Assembly (NCBI RefSeq): GCF_033100115.1
Contig: NZ_CP136910.1
Location: 3,372,001 to 3,436,000 of the forward strand
Length of the DNA: 64,000 bases
Source: Anaerocolumna sp. AGMB13020
Lineage (GTDB): Bacteria; Bacillota; Clostridia; Lachnospirales; Lachnospiraceae
Reading direction: 5' to 3'
Part shown: piece by piece, positions 43,346 through 52,289 of the stretch
How positions within the stretch are numbered: position 1 is the stretch's first letter
Layout: every line of letters begins with the position of its first letter
The notes under the pieces: generated by a model
The model's database searches: none
The model's input: only the letters and a program-made list of their open reading frames with translations
What the model was told of the DNA's origin: nothing
Translations under genes and position numbers: made by a program

Positions 43346-46033
43346 TTACTTACCTGCTTCTTTACCAGCTCTGCCAAATACCTTAATCAGCTCGTTAACG
43401 ACAAAAGGTATAAGTGCAAATACAATTACAATTCCCCAATCCATCAGGCTTAAGTTGTGTACGCCGAAAGCCTTTGCAAGAAAAGGGATTGAAATTACAA
43501 GCTCCTGTAAGAGAAGACCTACAACAATAGCACCGAGTAAGAACTTGTTGCTGAAGAAACCAATCTGGAAAATAGTTTTCTCAGGATTTCTCATGGACAA
43601 AGAGTAGAACAGCTGAGAAGCTGCCAGTACGACAAAGGCCATGGTTCTTGCATAGATTAAAGCAGTATTATAATCAGCAGATTCCGTAATATCTTTAGCA
43701 AGACCGCTAAAAATATTATATCCATGCTCATACATACCGTAATAAAAGGCAGCCAGGGTTAGAAGACCGATTAAAAGACCACCGATAACAGCTCGTGTGC
43801 CGGAGCCTTCTGCAAAGAAGCTCTGTTTCGGGTTTCGGGGTTTACGTTTCATAACATCCTTGTCCCCAGGGTCCACACCAAGGGCGATGGCTGGAAGGGA
43901 GTCAGTAATAAGATTAATCCATAACAGCTGAGTGGCTGCCAGGGGCACCGGCCAGAAGAACAGGATGGAAAAAAGGATGGCAACTACCTCACCTAAATTA
44001 CAGGATAAGAGGAAGATAACAGACTTCTTAATGTTATTATAGATGTTTCTTCCTTCTTCTATGGCATTTACGATAGTGGTAAAGTTATCATCTGTAAGAA
44101 TCATATCACTGGCACCCTTTGCTACGTCTGTTCCGGTAATACCCATAGCTACACCGATATCGGCATATTTAAGGGAAGGAGCATCGTTTACACCGTCACC
44201 GGTCATGGATACGATATTTCCGTGGGACTTAAAGGCTCTTACGATCTTAACCTTATGTTCGGGGGAAACCCTGGCAAATACCCTGTAATCATTGATCTTA
44301 CCTGAAAATTCTTCATCAGACATTTCATCGATTTCAGCGCCGGTCAAGCTCTGATCGATGGAATCTGCTATACCAAGTTCTTTTGCTATGGCAACTGCTG
44401 TATTCTTATGGTCACCGGTTATCATAATCGGTGTTATTCCGGCTGCTTTTGCTTCTTTGATGGAATCTTTTACTTCCAGTCTGGGAGGATCGATCATGCC
44501 CACAATACCTACTATTGTCAGCTCTTTTTCCATCTCCTCCGCATTGATGGCAGAAGCTGTGTCTTTAAAAGCAACACCTAATACACGAAGTGCAGCATCA
44601 GACATTTCCTCTGCTGCTTTTAACAGATTCTTCTTAATATCCTCAGTAATTGGAACAATCTGGCCGTTTACAAGAGCAGTTGTTGAAAGTCTTAACAGAT
44701 TGTCGATAGCACCTTTGGTATGAACACGGAACTTGCCGTTTTCTTCATTCAGGGTTGACATAAGCTTTCTGTCAGAGTCAAAGGGCTTTTCACCTACACG
44801 TTTATGAGCATTGTTCAGAGTGTTCTTAGGCAGACCAAAACGTTCACCCATAACAACAAGTGCAACTTCCGTCGGATCACCGGTTCCAGTGCCGTTCTCA
44901 TAAGTGGCGTCAGAGCATAATACAAAAGAGCGAACCAGCTCTTTCTCATCCGCTTCCGGGATTAGAGTTCCCATATCCACGGGAAGGTCTTTTTGATTAC
45001 TTAAGGTGTGGGTTTTAACAACGGTCATTTTATTCTGGGTTAATGTACCGGTCTTATCAGAACAGATAATATTAACAGAACCTAAGGTCTCAACTGCCGG
45101 AAGTTTCTTTACAATGGCATTGATCTTTGACATCCTGGTTACACCAAGAGCCAAAACGATTGCAACGATGGCAGCAAGGCCTTCCGGAATAGCAGCAACT
45201 GCAAGACTAATGGCGGTCAGGAACATCTCAAATAAATCACGTTTCTGGAACAGTGCAATAGCAAATATCAAAACACAGATACCAATTGCAATATATCCCA
45301 AGGTTTTACCAAGTTCGTCCAAACGTTTCTGTAAAGGCGTAAGTTCATCGTTATCTTCATCAAGAATCTTGGCAATCTTACCGATTTCTGTTTCCATGGC
45401 GGTTTCTACTACGACACCTTCACCTCGGCCATAGGTAACCAGCGTTGACATAAAGGCCATATTGGTTTTGTCACCGATAGGAGTTTTGGGGTCAGGAAGA
45501 AGGGCAGAGAAATCTTTTGTAACCGGTACGGATTCGCCGGTAAGAGCGGACTCTTCAATCTGAAGGTTGGCACTTTCAATGAGCCTTATATCGGCAGGAA
45601 TGAATCTTCCGGCATCCAGAATAATAATATCACCGGGGACAACGTCTTCTGAGTTTATTTCTTTCACTTCACCATCGCGGCGAACAAGGGATCTGGGAGT
45701 AGTCATTTTCTGCAGGGCTTCCACTGCCTTCTCGGCCTTTGACTCCTGAACAACACCGATAACGGCATTTAAGATAACTACCAGTAAGATAATAATAGCA
45801 TCCGCATATTCCCTGATGAATACAGTGATTACTGCAGCACCTAAAAGTACGTAAATAAGCATATCCTGTAACTGGGCCAGAAATTTGGCTAACAGGCTCT
45901 TACCCGGTTTGCCTTTTAACTTATTAGGCCCGTATTTATCCAGCCTGCTGCCGGCTTCCGCGGAACTGAGTCCTTGGGATGGGTTTACATTAAGCTCTTT
46001 TAGAGCTTCCTCTGCGGGTTTAGAAAACCACAT
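43346..46033 (-). CDS. calcium-transporting P-type ATPase (P2A/SERCA type)
   Basis: An 895-residue P-type ATPase. The start at 46033 (MWFSKPAEEAL) follows GAGAGGTG by 6 nt. It has the TGES dephosphorylation motif, the phosphorylation motif DKTGTLT (Asp near residue 326), TGDH and GDGVNDAPSL hinge motifs, and ten membrane helices. Ca2+ ligand motifs of the SERCA type are present: PEGL in helix 4 (about 283) and NLITD in helix 6. It pumps Ca2+ out of the cytoplasm. Monocistronic, with a strong terminator downstream. Confidence 0.93.
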   Translation of the reverse strand: MWFSKPAEEALKELNVNPSQGLSSAEAGSRLDKYGPNKLKGKPGKSLLAKFLAQLQDMLIYVLLGAAVITVFIREYADAIIILLVVILNAVIGVVQESKAEKAVEALQKMTTPRSLVRRDGEVKEINSEDVVPGDIIILDAGRFIPADIRLIESANLQIEESALTGESVPVTKDFSALLPDPKTPIGDKTNMAFMSTLVTYGRGEGVVVETAMETEIGKIAKILDEDNDELTPLQKRLDELGKTLGYIAIGICVLIFAIALFQKRDLFEMFLTAISLAVAAIPEGLAAIVAIVLALGVTRMSKINAIVKKLPAVETLGSVNIICSDKTGTLTQNKMTVVKTHTLSNQKDLPVDMGTLIPEADEKELVRSFVLCSDATYENGTGTGDPTEVALVVMGERFGLPKNTLNNAHKRVGEKPFDSDRKLMSTLNEENGKFRVHTKGAIDNLLRLSTTALVNGQIVPITEDIKKNLLKAAEEMSDAALRVLGVAFKDTASAINAEEMEKELTIVGIVGMIDPPRLEVKDSIKEAKAAGITPIMITGDHKNTAVAIAKELGIADSIDQSLTGAEIDEMSDEEFSGKINDYRVFARVSPEHKVKIVRAFKSHGNIVSMTGDGVNDAPSLKYADIGVAMGITGTDVAKGASDMILTDDNFTTIVNAIEEGRNIYNNIKKSVIFLLSCNLGEVVAILFSILFFWPVPLAATQLLWINLITDSLPAIALGVDPGDKDVMKRKPRNPKQSFFAEGSGTRAVIGGLLIGLLTLAAFYYGMYEHGYNIFSGLAKDITESADYNTALIYARTMAFVVLAASQLFYSLSMRNPEKTIFQIGFFSNKFLLGAIVVGLLLQELVISIPFLAKAFGVHNLSLMDWGIVIVFALIPFVVNELIKVFGRAGKEAGK

Positions 46034-46498
46034 AAAAACACCTCTCTTTTTTCTATCCATCAGGTTTATTCAGGCGGAGGACATAACCCTGCGGATGTTA
46101 AAATGGTTTAAATCTAGTTTTTTCTAATATCATTAAGAATATTCTTCGAAGAATAATTGTACTATGAAATGGAAAAACAGTACAGTTAAAATTTGATTAG
46201 ATTAGTAATAATTAGAAAAACTGGAAAATAAGTACGGTCAATAATTTTCATAAGCTACTCATATACAAAAAGTCAAAAATCTTATTGGCATTGATTTTCA
46301 GGAAAAATCATAAGTTAGCCACGAACCAGTCTCCACGGAAAATCCACAATAGTAAGATAGAATAAGACAGACTTGCTCTGGATAGAGATTATGGAGTATA
46401 CTGCATAGAGAAATGTTAATACAGCGCACTGGCGAATCACACTTCCGAGTTATTTACAGGAGGATGCACAGCGAACATTTGAGAAAAGGAGTATTCTT
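46034..46498. other. divergent intergenic region between Ca2+ ATPase and two-component system
   Basis: About 465 nt without a gene. A perfect 14-bp palindrome, ATTCTTCGAAGAAT (46141-46154), lies about 110 nt before the ATPase start and could be a regulator site. Nothing else stands out. Confidence 0.45.
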
Positions 46499-47191
46499 GT
46501 GGAAGAGAGCAGAAAGAAGATATTAGTGGTTGAAGATGAAGCTAAAATCATGGAATTTATAGAACCCTACCTTTTAACCAGTGGCTACGAGGTAATAAAA
46601 GCCTGTTCAGGGAAAGAAGCAGAGGAGAAGCTTGAAGACGCGAAACCGGACATGCTGTTACTTGATTTGATGCTTCCGGATAAAAGCGGTGAGTCAATCC
46701 TTAAGGAGCTAAGAAAGACTTCTTCTATTCCTGTAATTATATTAACGGCCAGGAGCAGTGAGGAGAATGTGATTCACGGACTGGAGATCGGCGCAGATGA
46801 CTATATCACAAAACCCTTCAGCCCAAGGCAGATGGTTGCCAGGGTAAATGCCCTGTTTCGCAGAAGTATAAAGGAGGAGGAAGAAGTCCTGGTCTTTCGT
46901 AAGGGCAGGCTGGTAATCAATCAGAAGGATTACAGAGTACAAAAGGACGGAGAAGATGTGGTATTAACGCCCAGCGAATTCAAGCTTCTTACAACCCTTG
47001 CCAAACGACCAACCAAGGTATTTACCAGAGAGGAGTTAATACTGATAGCCTTTGACGGAGATTATGCGGGGTTTGACCGAACCATTGATTCACACATAAA
47101 AAACCTGAGATCCAAGATTGAGCTTAATCCCAAGGAACCGGATTATATTCTGACGATAAGAGGTGTTGGCTACCGATTTGGAGGTGACTGA
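46499..47191 (+). CDS. OmpR/PhoB family response regulator
   Basis: A 230-residue response regulator starting at GTG, with AAAAGGA 8 nt upstream. The receiver domain (residues 6-118) has the acidic pocket VEDE, the phosphoacceptor D56 (LLLDLMLP), T83-type switch (ILTAR) and K105 (YITKPF). The C-terminal winged helix (about 130-228) is OmpR-type, with the recognition segment TIDSHIKNLRSKI. It is followed after 2 nt by the sensor kinase gene. Target genes are unknown; the Ca2+ ATPase is divergent. Confidence 0.95.
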   Translation: MEESRKKILVVEDEAKIMEFIEPYLLTSGYEVIKACSGKEAEEKLEDAKPDMLLLDLMLPDKSGESILKELRKTSSIPVIILTARSSEENVIHGLEIGADDYITKPFSPRQMVARVNALFRRSIKEEEEVLVFRKGRLVINQKDYRVQKDGEDVVLTPSEFKLLTTLAKRPTKVFTREELILIAFDGDYAGFDRTIDSHIKNLRSKIELNPKEPDYILTIRGVGYRFGGD

Positions 47192-47193
47192 AG

Positions 47194-48603
47194 TTGAAAT
47201 ATTCTCTGAAACAGAGATTGACCGTGTCCTATATTATTATTGTAATTGCGAGTATCGGCTTCGCCATCCTGTTTGCAAATGTAGGTATAAAAAATCAGTT
47301 CAAGCGTTATGCCATCCAGAAACAGGAGAAAGAGACTGCTGAAATCGTTAACCTGATTCAGTTGAAATACGAGGAGGAGGGTGGATTTAGCAGCCACTAT
47401 CTGGATCTCATTGGAATGAACGCCTTGCAGAATGGTATGACCGTAGTTATAAAAGACACCGGTAATAAAACCGTATGGTCTGCCTATGAGCACAATAACG
47501 GACTCTGTCAGGCAATGATACAGAACATGACCGTAAATATGTCCAGCTATTCCAATAAATGGGACGGGAAATATGAAGAGCGTACCTATACATTAAAGCT
47601 TAAAAACAGTGAGATTGGAGTACTTACTACAGGCTTCATGGGGCCATACTATTTTAATGATGAAGAGCTGATTTTTATAAAGGCACTGAATTCTATCCTG
47701 CTATTTACAGGAGCAGCTTCACTGCTGCTTGCCTTTGCCCTTGGAATAATTATGTCCGCCAGATTAAGCAGTCCACTTACCAAAATATCGGAAAAAGCAC
47801 TGGCTCTTGCGAAAGGGGAATATAGAGGAAGGATTACGGAGGAGGTAAATACCAGAGAAATCAAGATATTGGCCGATACCATGAACCAATTATCAGAAGC
47901 CCTGTCAGATAAGGACAGGCTTCGAAAACAGTTAACCCAGGATGTGGCCCATGAGCTGCGCACTCCCCTGACTTCCGTGCAGGGACATATGGAGGCCATG
48001 CTGGACGGTGTATGGGAGCTCAGTACAGAAAGACTTGAGAGCTGCTATGAAGAAATTCTAAGGATAAAGAAATTAATCGGCAGTATAGAAGATCTGTCTG
48101 TGATAGAAGACAAGAATATTATTCTGCATCTGGAAAAATTTGAATTTCAGAAGCTGGCAGGCAGAATGATTCATAACTATGAGAATGATATTGTCGAGAA
48201 GAATATGACCATACGATTGAATGTACCTATGTCTTCTGAAGGTGTAAAAGAGGACCTGCTATATGCAGATAAGGATAAAATCTGTCAGGTGCTAAATAAT
48301 CTCCTCTCCAATGCCGTAAAGTATTCCGACAGAGGAGCAGAGATTAATATAACCTTTGTGAAAGAAGAAAAACAGGCAGTCATACGGGTGACGGATACCG
48401 GAATGGGAATAGCAGAAGCTGATCTGCCCCATATCTTTGAGCGGTTCTACCGTGCGGATAAATCCAGAAACAGAAATACCGGTGGTGCAGGAATAGGCCT
48501 TGCCATCACAGAAGCAATTATTAAAGCCCATGGAGGCAGCATAACAGTAAAGAGTAAATACGGTGAAGGAACGGAATTTACGATTACACTGCCTCAGGTT
48601 TAG
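47194..48603 (+). CDS. sensor histidine kinase
   Basis: A 469-residue membrane kinase starting at TTG, 7 nt after GGAGGTGA at the end of the regulator gene. Two membrane helices (about residues 10-30 and 168-190) flank an extracellular sensor domain of about 135 residues; then HAMP, the H-box DVAHELRTPLTSVQGH (His near residue 253) and the ATPase domain with N, G1 (DTGMGI), F and G2 (GGAGIGL) boxes. It forms a two-component pair with the preceding gene. Its stop overlaps the stop of the convergent MutS2-like gene by 4 nt. Confidence 0.95.
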   Translation: MKYSLKQRLTVSYIIIVIASIGFAILFANVGIKNQFKRYAIQKQEKETAEIVNLIQLKYEEEGGFSSHYLDLIGMNALQNGMTVVIKDTGNKTVWSAYEHNNGLCQAMIQNMTVNMSSYSNKWDGKYEERTYTLKLKNSEIGVLTTGFMGPYYFNDEELIFIKALNSILLFTGAASLLLAFALGIIMSARLSSPLTKISEKALALAKGEYRGRITEEVNTREIKILADTMNQLSEALSDKDRLRKQLTQDVAHELRTPLTSVQGHMEAMLDGVWELSTERLESCYEEILRIKKLIGSIEDLSVIEDKNIILHLEKFEFQKLAGRMIHNYENDIVEKNMTIRLNVPMSSEGVKEDLLYADKDKICQVLNNLLSNAVKYSDRGAEINITFVKEEKQAVIRVTDTGMGIAEADLPHIFERFYRADKSRNRNTGGAGIGLAITEAIIKAHGGSITVKSKYGEGTEFTITLPQV

Positions 48604-50630
48604 AACTGTCTGTTTTCCGTATCAGAGGGATAGTGTATCTCAAGACCCGGCTGGTGTTTTTTATCCATCTGATGTCTGGCTTTTCTGTTTGCTACAGAAT
48701 CAAATACAATGGAAAAGTCATAATCCGGCGGATACATTTCAGAAGCAGGGGTGATGAGCTTGATCCTTTTGTGATTGATGAATTCCTTTTTTTTCTGCAG
48801 CTGGACCCCAATAAACCCTTTGTCATCAGAGGGCTTAAATACGATTCCTATTTTCTTTTGAGGATATACCATTACACTGTCTCCCAACGTGAATTTAGAA
48901 GAAGCGGGAGATATCTTAACGGCAGTCTCTTTGGGCAGACCCTGTACCTTTGGAAGTGGTGCATATGCAGTATTACCAGAGGAAGCAGCAGTTTTTGCCA
49001 GCGTGTCCGGTACTTTATCCGTCCTGTCTGCTTCACCTGCTGCAGTATTTATAAAGTCAGCGTCGTATTCCATATGCTTGGAGGATTGGACCTTGTCGTA
49101 AGCAGAGGTGGCATATGCCTCCTGGTAGGCTCTTGTCAGCATTTTTTCCGGTAGTCCCAGTCGTCTTGCAATATATAGAGCACAGCTTTCTCCGGCCTCT
49201 CCGATTTCCAGTCGATATAAGGGTTTTAGACTTTCCTTGTCAAAGGCCATTCTGGCATTTATCAGGCCTTTGGTTCTTGCTGCATACTCTTTTACCTCTG
49301 GATAATGGGTAGTAGCAACAAAGATACAGTTTTTCTCGCGCAGTTCCTCAAGAATTGCAATCGCAATACCCATACCTTCTGCGGGGTCTGTTCCGGAACC
49401 CAGTTCATCCAGAAGCACCAGACTTTCATTGTCTGACTGGCGAAGGATCTGAATGATATTCGTTATATGAGAAGAGAAAGTGGAGAGGTTCTCTGTAATA
49501 CTCTGTCCATCTCCGATATCGCAGAAAATTCCGTTATTCATGCATAATTCTGCTTCCTCGCAGGGTACGTGAAGTCCGCTCTGTGCCATTAGAGATAAAA
49601 GTCCTACGGTTTTTAAGGAAACGGTCTTGCCGCCTGTATTAGGTCCAGTTATTACAATACCTTGAATATCGTTTCCTATTGAGAAATTTAATGGTACACA
49701 TTCCTTCGGATTGAGTAAGGGGTGTCTGCCGTTCACTATGGAGATTCTTCTCTCGTGGTTCATAAGTGCAGGTACGCCTTTCATATCCATACTTAACTTT
49801 GCTTTGGCAAACAGAATGTCTAAAGTCTCCATTGCCTGCATATTTAGATTTATTTCAGAGGCGGCATCGGCTACCATGCCGGTTAGTTCATATAGAATAC
49901 GTCTTATTTCATTATCCTCCAAAATTTTCTTTAAGGATAATTCCTCTTCCAGTTTGAGAACTGTATTCGGCACAATAAAGCAGGTAGAGCCGGTGGAGGA
50001 TACATCCAGGGTGGAGCCTCCGATCTGATTCTTATATTCCTTTTTAACAGGAAGTACATAATGTCCGTTTCGGTTGGAAATATAATTTTCGGAGAACCAG
50101 TCTTTTTTGCTTCGAAGCAGATTTTCCAGCTTTGTTCTGATTTCTGTCTGTATCTGTTCCATCTTACGCCTGATTCCCTTTAGTTCCTTGGAGGCTTCAT
50201 CTTCTACTCTGTTACCTCTTAAGCAGCGGCTTATTTCCTCTGTGAGTGGAGAAAGATCGGCAAAGGAGTTGCCGTAATAGGCAATATCTGTCTGCAGGAA
50301 CTCAGCCTTTAACAGATAGGACTTCACTCGTTTGGTTGCTGTCAGAAACTGTGCGATAAATAGTAACTGTTCCGGCAGCAGCATACTGCCAAGAGCAGCC
50401 AGTTCCAGTAGCTGTGGAATATCCTTCATGGAGGGAAGGGGAGGTGTTCCAAGAGCCGTAAGTATGCCTTTGGCCTCGGTGGTTTCTTTGATCCTGGTAT
50501 TTACCTCTGAGAGTGAGAGGTAAGGGGTGAGAGCCAACAGCTTTTGTTTTCCAATATCGGAAACGGCTCTTTCGCTGAGCATAATTTTTATTGTATCAAA
50601 TTCCAAAGTATGAGAAGTCTTTTCAAACAT
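48600..50630 (-). CDS. MutS2-type ATPase lacking the Smr domain
   Basis: A 676-residue MutS-family protein; the start at 50630 (MFEKTSHTLEF) follows AAAGGA on the minus strand. The order is MutS2-type core and clamp helices (residues 1-310), then the ABC-type ATPase with Walker A GPNTGGKT (about 330), and Walker B LVLLDELGSGTDP. After the ATPase there is a low-complexity linker and a KOW-like segment (KFTLGDSVMVYPQKKIGIV). The C-terminal Smr nuclease domain of classical MutS2 (about 785 residues) is missing. MutS2 acts on collided ribosomes in Bacillus; a similar role here is inference. A long structured leader precedes it. Confidence 0.85.
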   Translation of the reverse strand: MFEKTSHTLEFDTIKIMLSERAVSDIGKQKLLALTPYLSLSEVNTRIKETTEAKGILTALGTPPLPSMKDIPQLLELAALGSMLLPEQLLFIAQFLTATKRVKSYLLKAEFLQTDIAYYGNSFADLSPLTEEISRCLRGNRVEDEASKELKGIRRKMEQIQTEIRTKLENLLRSKKDWFSENYISNRNGHYVLPVKKEYKNQIGGSTLDVSSTGSTCFIVPNTVLKLEEELSLKKILEDNEIRRILYELTGMVADAASEINLNMQAMETLDILFAKAKLSMDMKGVPALMNHERRISIVNGRHPLLNPKECVPLNFSIGNDIQGIVITGPNTGGKTVSLKTVGLLSLMAQSGLHVPCEEAELCMNNGIFCDIGDGQSITENLSTFSSHITNIIQILRQSDNESLVLLDELGSGTDPAEGMGIAIAILEELREKNCIFVATTHYPEVKEYAARTKGLINARMAFDKESLKPLYRLEIGEAGESCALYIARRLGLPEKMLTRAYQEAYATSAYDKVQSSKHMEYDADFINTAAGEADRTDKVPDTLAKTAASSGNTAYAPLPKVQGLPKETAVKISPASSKFTLGDSVMVYPQKKIGIVFKPSDDKGFIGVQLQKKKEFINHKRIKLITPASEMYPPDYDFSIVFDSVANRKARHQMDKKHQPGLEIHYPSDTENRQF

Positions 50631-50831
50631 GTATATAATCCTTTCTGAGTACAGGGCTTCTTGTTCTGATTGACAAGTATACAATTAAACTAATTACCCA
50701 TAGGAGTAATCACATCTGCGGTTGAAGACAGATACTGTGATTGGTCTTTTATCTGGAGGTAAAAATTATATTATATTTGTCAGCAGTTGTCATAATGCTA
50801 TAAGAAATAGAGCCCTTTTCTATCATTGCAT

Positions 50832-50960
50832 AAAAATACCCACAGGAATCCTGTAAATTGAATTCATAGTCTTTCATCATAAATACGGAATAAAACACAG
50901 TATTTAAGATTTCAGAGTCTGAAATTCAACTCACAGCAACAGAAAAACTCCCTGTGGGTA
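50832..50960 (-). terminator. second terminator-like hairpin of the mutS2-like leader
   Basis: On the minus strand TACCCACAGG (50960-50951) pairs with CCTGTGGGTA (50846-50837), directly followed by TTTTT. The 104-nt loop contains a further hairpin, ATTTCAGA/TCTGAAAT (50909-50925). Confidence 0.6.
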
Positions 50961-50990
50961 CAAAAAAAGCATAGCAACAAACTGCTACGC
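50961..50990 (-). terminator. first terminator of the mutS2-like leader
   Basis: On the minus strand GCGTAGCA (50990-50983), six-base loop, TGCTATGC (50976-50969), then seven T residues. This is a compact, well-formed intrinsic terminator about 330 nt upstream of the MutS2-like start. Confidence 0.75.
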
Positions 50991-51250
50991 CAGCCTTTAT
51001 ATAGTATGGATATGTTACTTTTATAAAAGTCCTGATCAGGGCTCTATAAAAGGCGGAATTGTTCCGCAACATATCAAACCTGGAAACCGGTTATGGTTCC
51101 TGTTTTATATAATGATGGCAGATGAGTATATTCTGTAATGAGGGTAAGCATAGAAAAAACATGTAACACAAATAAACCGAGCCCTTTGGTGTATTTAAGG
51201 GAAGCTCTGGCTTCATGATTAATCCTTGCTCTACCATATTCAATTACGTG

Positions 51251-51289
51251 CTAGTTGGCACGAACCTCACTTACAAATAATACCGACAT
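51251..51289 (-). CDS. leader peptide MSVLFVSEVRAN (12 aa)
   Basis: A 12-codon frame about 30 nt into the predicted transcript, with AAAGGA 8 nt before its ATG. Its last four codons and stop lie in the hairpin CGTGC-CAACTA-GCACG. The size, position and hairpin resemble leader peptides of translation-attenuated resistance and stress genes. No amino-acid bias is obvious. Confidence 0.45.
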   Translation of the reverse strand: MSVLFVSEVRAN

Positions 51290-51325
51290 CAAAACCATCC
51301 TTTCATTTCTTGTTTTTATGGTGAC

Positions 51326-51354
51326 ATAATATCACGTTATCCGAAAATTGTAAA
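51326..51354 (-). promoter_or_regulatory. promoter of the mutS2-like leader RNA
   Basis: On the minus strand TTTACA (51354-51349), 17-nt spacer, TATTAT (51331-51326). Confidence 0.65.
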
Positions 51355-51595
51355 GAGAAAGAAAAAAATATTTTAGGACATAGCAAATTTCTTTATTATT
51401 GTGGATTTCTATAGCTGACTATTATATAACGTAAAATAAGAGGGTAACCAGAGACTGCTAGTAGCTCATAACAAATAATCCGAAAGAGCTTATGTCTAAT
51501 TTTACGATTATATTTGTAGTGTAAATAGCAAAGAAATGTCACCAACTCAGGTGGACTTCATAAGATAATATATATCTTATAAAGGAGTTTACCAG

Positions 51596-51901
51596 ATGGA
51601 TAACTACAGACGTCCGATGTACCCTCATGGTGGCAGGAACATGGGCTACAATCAGAACCAGCAATGTGGCTGTGGGGTTACACCAGTTTTGGAAGCTGTA
51701 AAAGGCGGTTGTGACAATATAGGCAGCGTTGATAAATGTCTTGACAAATTGCCTTTGGCAATGTCCTATGTTCCTATGCAGAAGTGGAGAAATATCTACG
51801 ATACAGGAATGGCCTTACAGGTTGGTACAATTTTTCAGGAATTGGATCTGCCTTTTCTTGCAGCAGGTAATAGATGCGGAGGAAGAGGTGGCAGACCATG
51901 A
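51596..51901 (+). CDS. cotJA: spore coat associated protein CotJA
   Basis: A 101-residue protein. The conserved core LPLAMSYVPMQKWRNIYDTGMALQVGTIFQELDLPF, split over residues 51-87, is diagnostic of CotJA; the N-terminal part is Gly/Asn/Cys-rich. CotJA is a small spore-coat component whose operon is under the mother-cell factor sigma E in Bacillus. AAAGGAG lies 7 nt before the ATG, preceded by an AT-rich hairpin (ATAAGATA/TATCTTAT, 51560-51580). It is followed by cotJB (4-nt overlap) and a truncated cotJC. Confidence 0.92.
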   Translation: MDNYRRPMYPHGGRNMGYNQNQQCGCGVTPVLEAVKGGCDNIGSVDKCLDKLPLAMSYVPMQKWRNIYDTGMALQVGTIFQELDLPFLAAGNRCGGRGGRP

Positions 51902-52155
51902 CGAGTAAAAGCAGAGATCAATTGATGTGCATTATTACAGAAGCCAGCTTTGCACTTGATGATGCCAGGCTGTTTCTGGATACTCACCCTTATGATAAAG
52001 AAGCTTTAGAGTATTTTCAAATGTATAGGCAGATTAGAACAGAAGCCATGGAGGAATACAGAGACTGTTATGGTCCATTATCAGCCTATGATGTAGCGCC
52101 CTCCAATATGTGGACTTGGATTAATGATCCATGGCCATGGGAAGGAGAGTGCTGA
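51898..52155 (+). CDS. cotJB: spore coat protein CotJB
   Basis: An 85-residue protein with the CotJB pattern: helical SFALDDARLFLDTHPYDKEAL, YFQMYRQIRTEAMEEY, and the C-terminal WTWINDPWPWEGEC. The start at 51898 follows GAGGTGG by about 7 nt and overlaps the cotJA stop (ATGA); a frame from 51874 is less likely. It belongs to the spore coat with CotJA and CotJC. The next gene, cotJC, starts 2 nt after its stop. Confidence 0.92.
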   Translation: MTSKSRDQLMCIITEASFALDDARLFLDTHPYDKEALEYFQMYRQIRTEAMEEYRDCYGPLSAYDVAPSNMWTWINDPWPWEGEC

Positions 52156-52157
52156 TT

Positions 52158-52271
52158 ATGTGGACTTATGAAAAGAGACTTCAATATCCTGTAAATATTA
52201 AAACTCCTAATGCTGCAACTGCTAAATTCATAATAACGCAATTTGGCGGACTGTATTGTTATAGGGTATAA
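52158..52271 (+). pseudogene. cotJC: cotJC, 5' part only, interrupted by an integrated element
   Basis: Codons 1-31 (MWTYEKRLQYPV to IITQFGG, ending at 52250) match the N-terminus of CotJC, the manganese-catalase-like coat protein of about 190 residues. After the two glycines, where the family continues PDGE, the frame reads six unrelated codons and stops at 52271. The serine recombinase gene begins (at its 3' end) 15 nt later. GGAGAG precedes the ATG. The break is therefore best read as the left junction of a site-specific insertion; the rest of cotJC should lie beyond the right end of the element, outside the window. Confidence 0.85.
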
Positions 52272-52289
52272 TATAAAATTATACCCTAT
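52261..52289. terminator. hairpin at the left junction / recombinase 3' end
   Basis: ATAGGGTATAAT (52261-52272) and its perfect complement (52278-52289) form a 12-bp stem overlapping the recombinase stop codon, 10 nt from the cotJC break. It may end transcription from both sides or take part in the attachment site. Confidence 0.55.

Larger units (their letters stand above)
50961..51319 (-). ncRNA. putative structured leader or small RNA upstream of the MutS2-like gene
   Basis: Predicted transcript of about 350 nt from the promoter at 51326-51354 to the first terminator. It contains a 12-codon open frame, a hairpin over that frame's end (CGTGC/GCACG, 51247-51262), the perfect hairpin GCGGAA-TTG-TTCCGC near 51053-51067, and pairing of 51009-51018 with 51066-51075. 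ATAGAGCCCT (50807-50816) can also pair with 51038-51047 if transcription reads through. No Rfam-type class is recognised by eye. It is either a conditional attenuator or an independent RNA. Confidence 0.5.
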
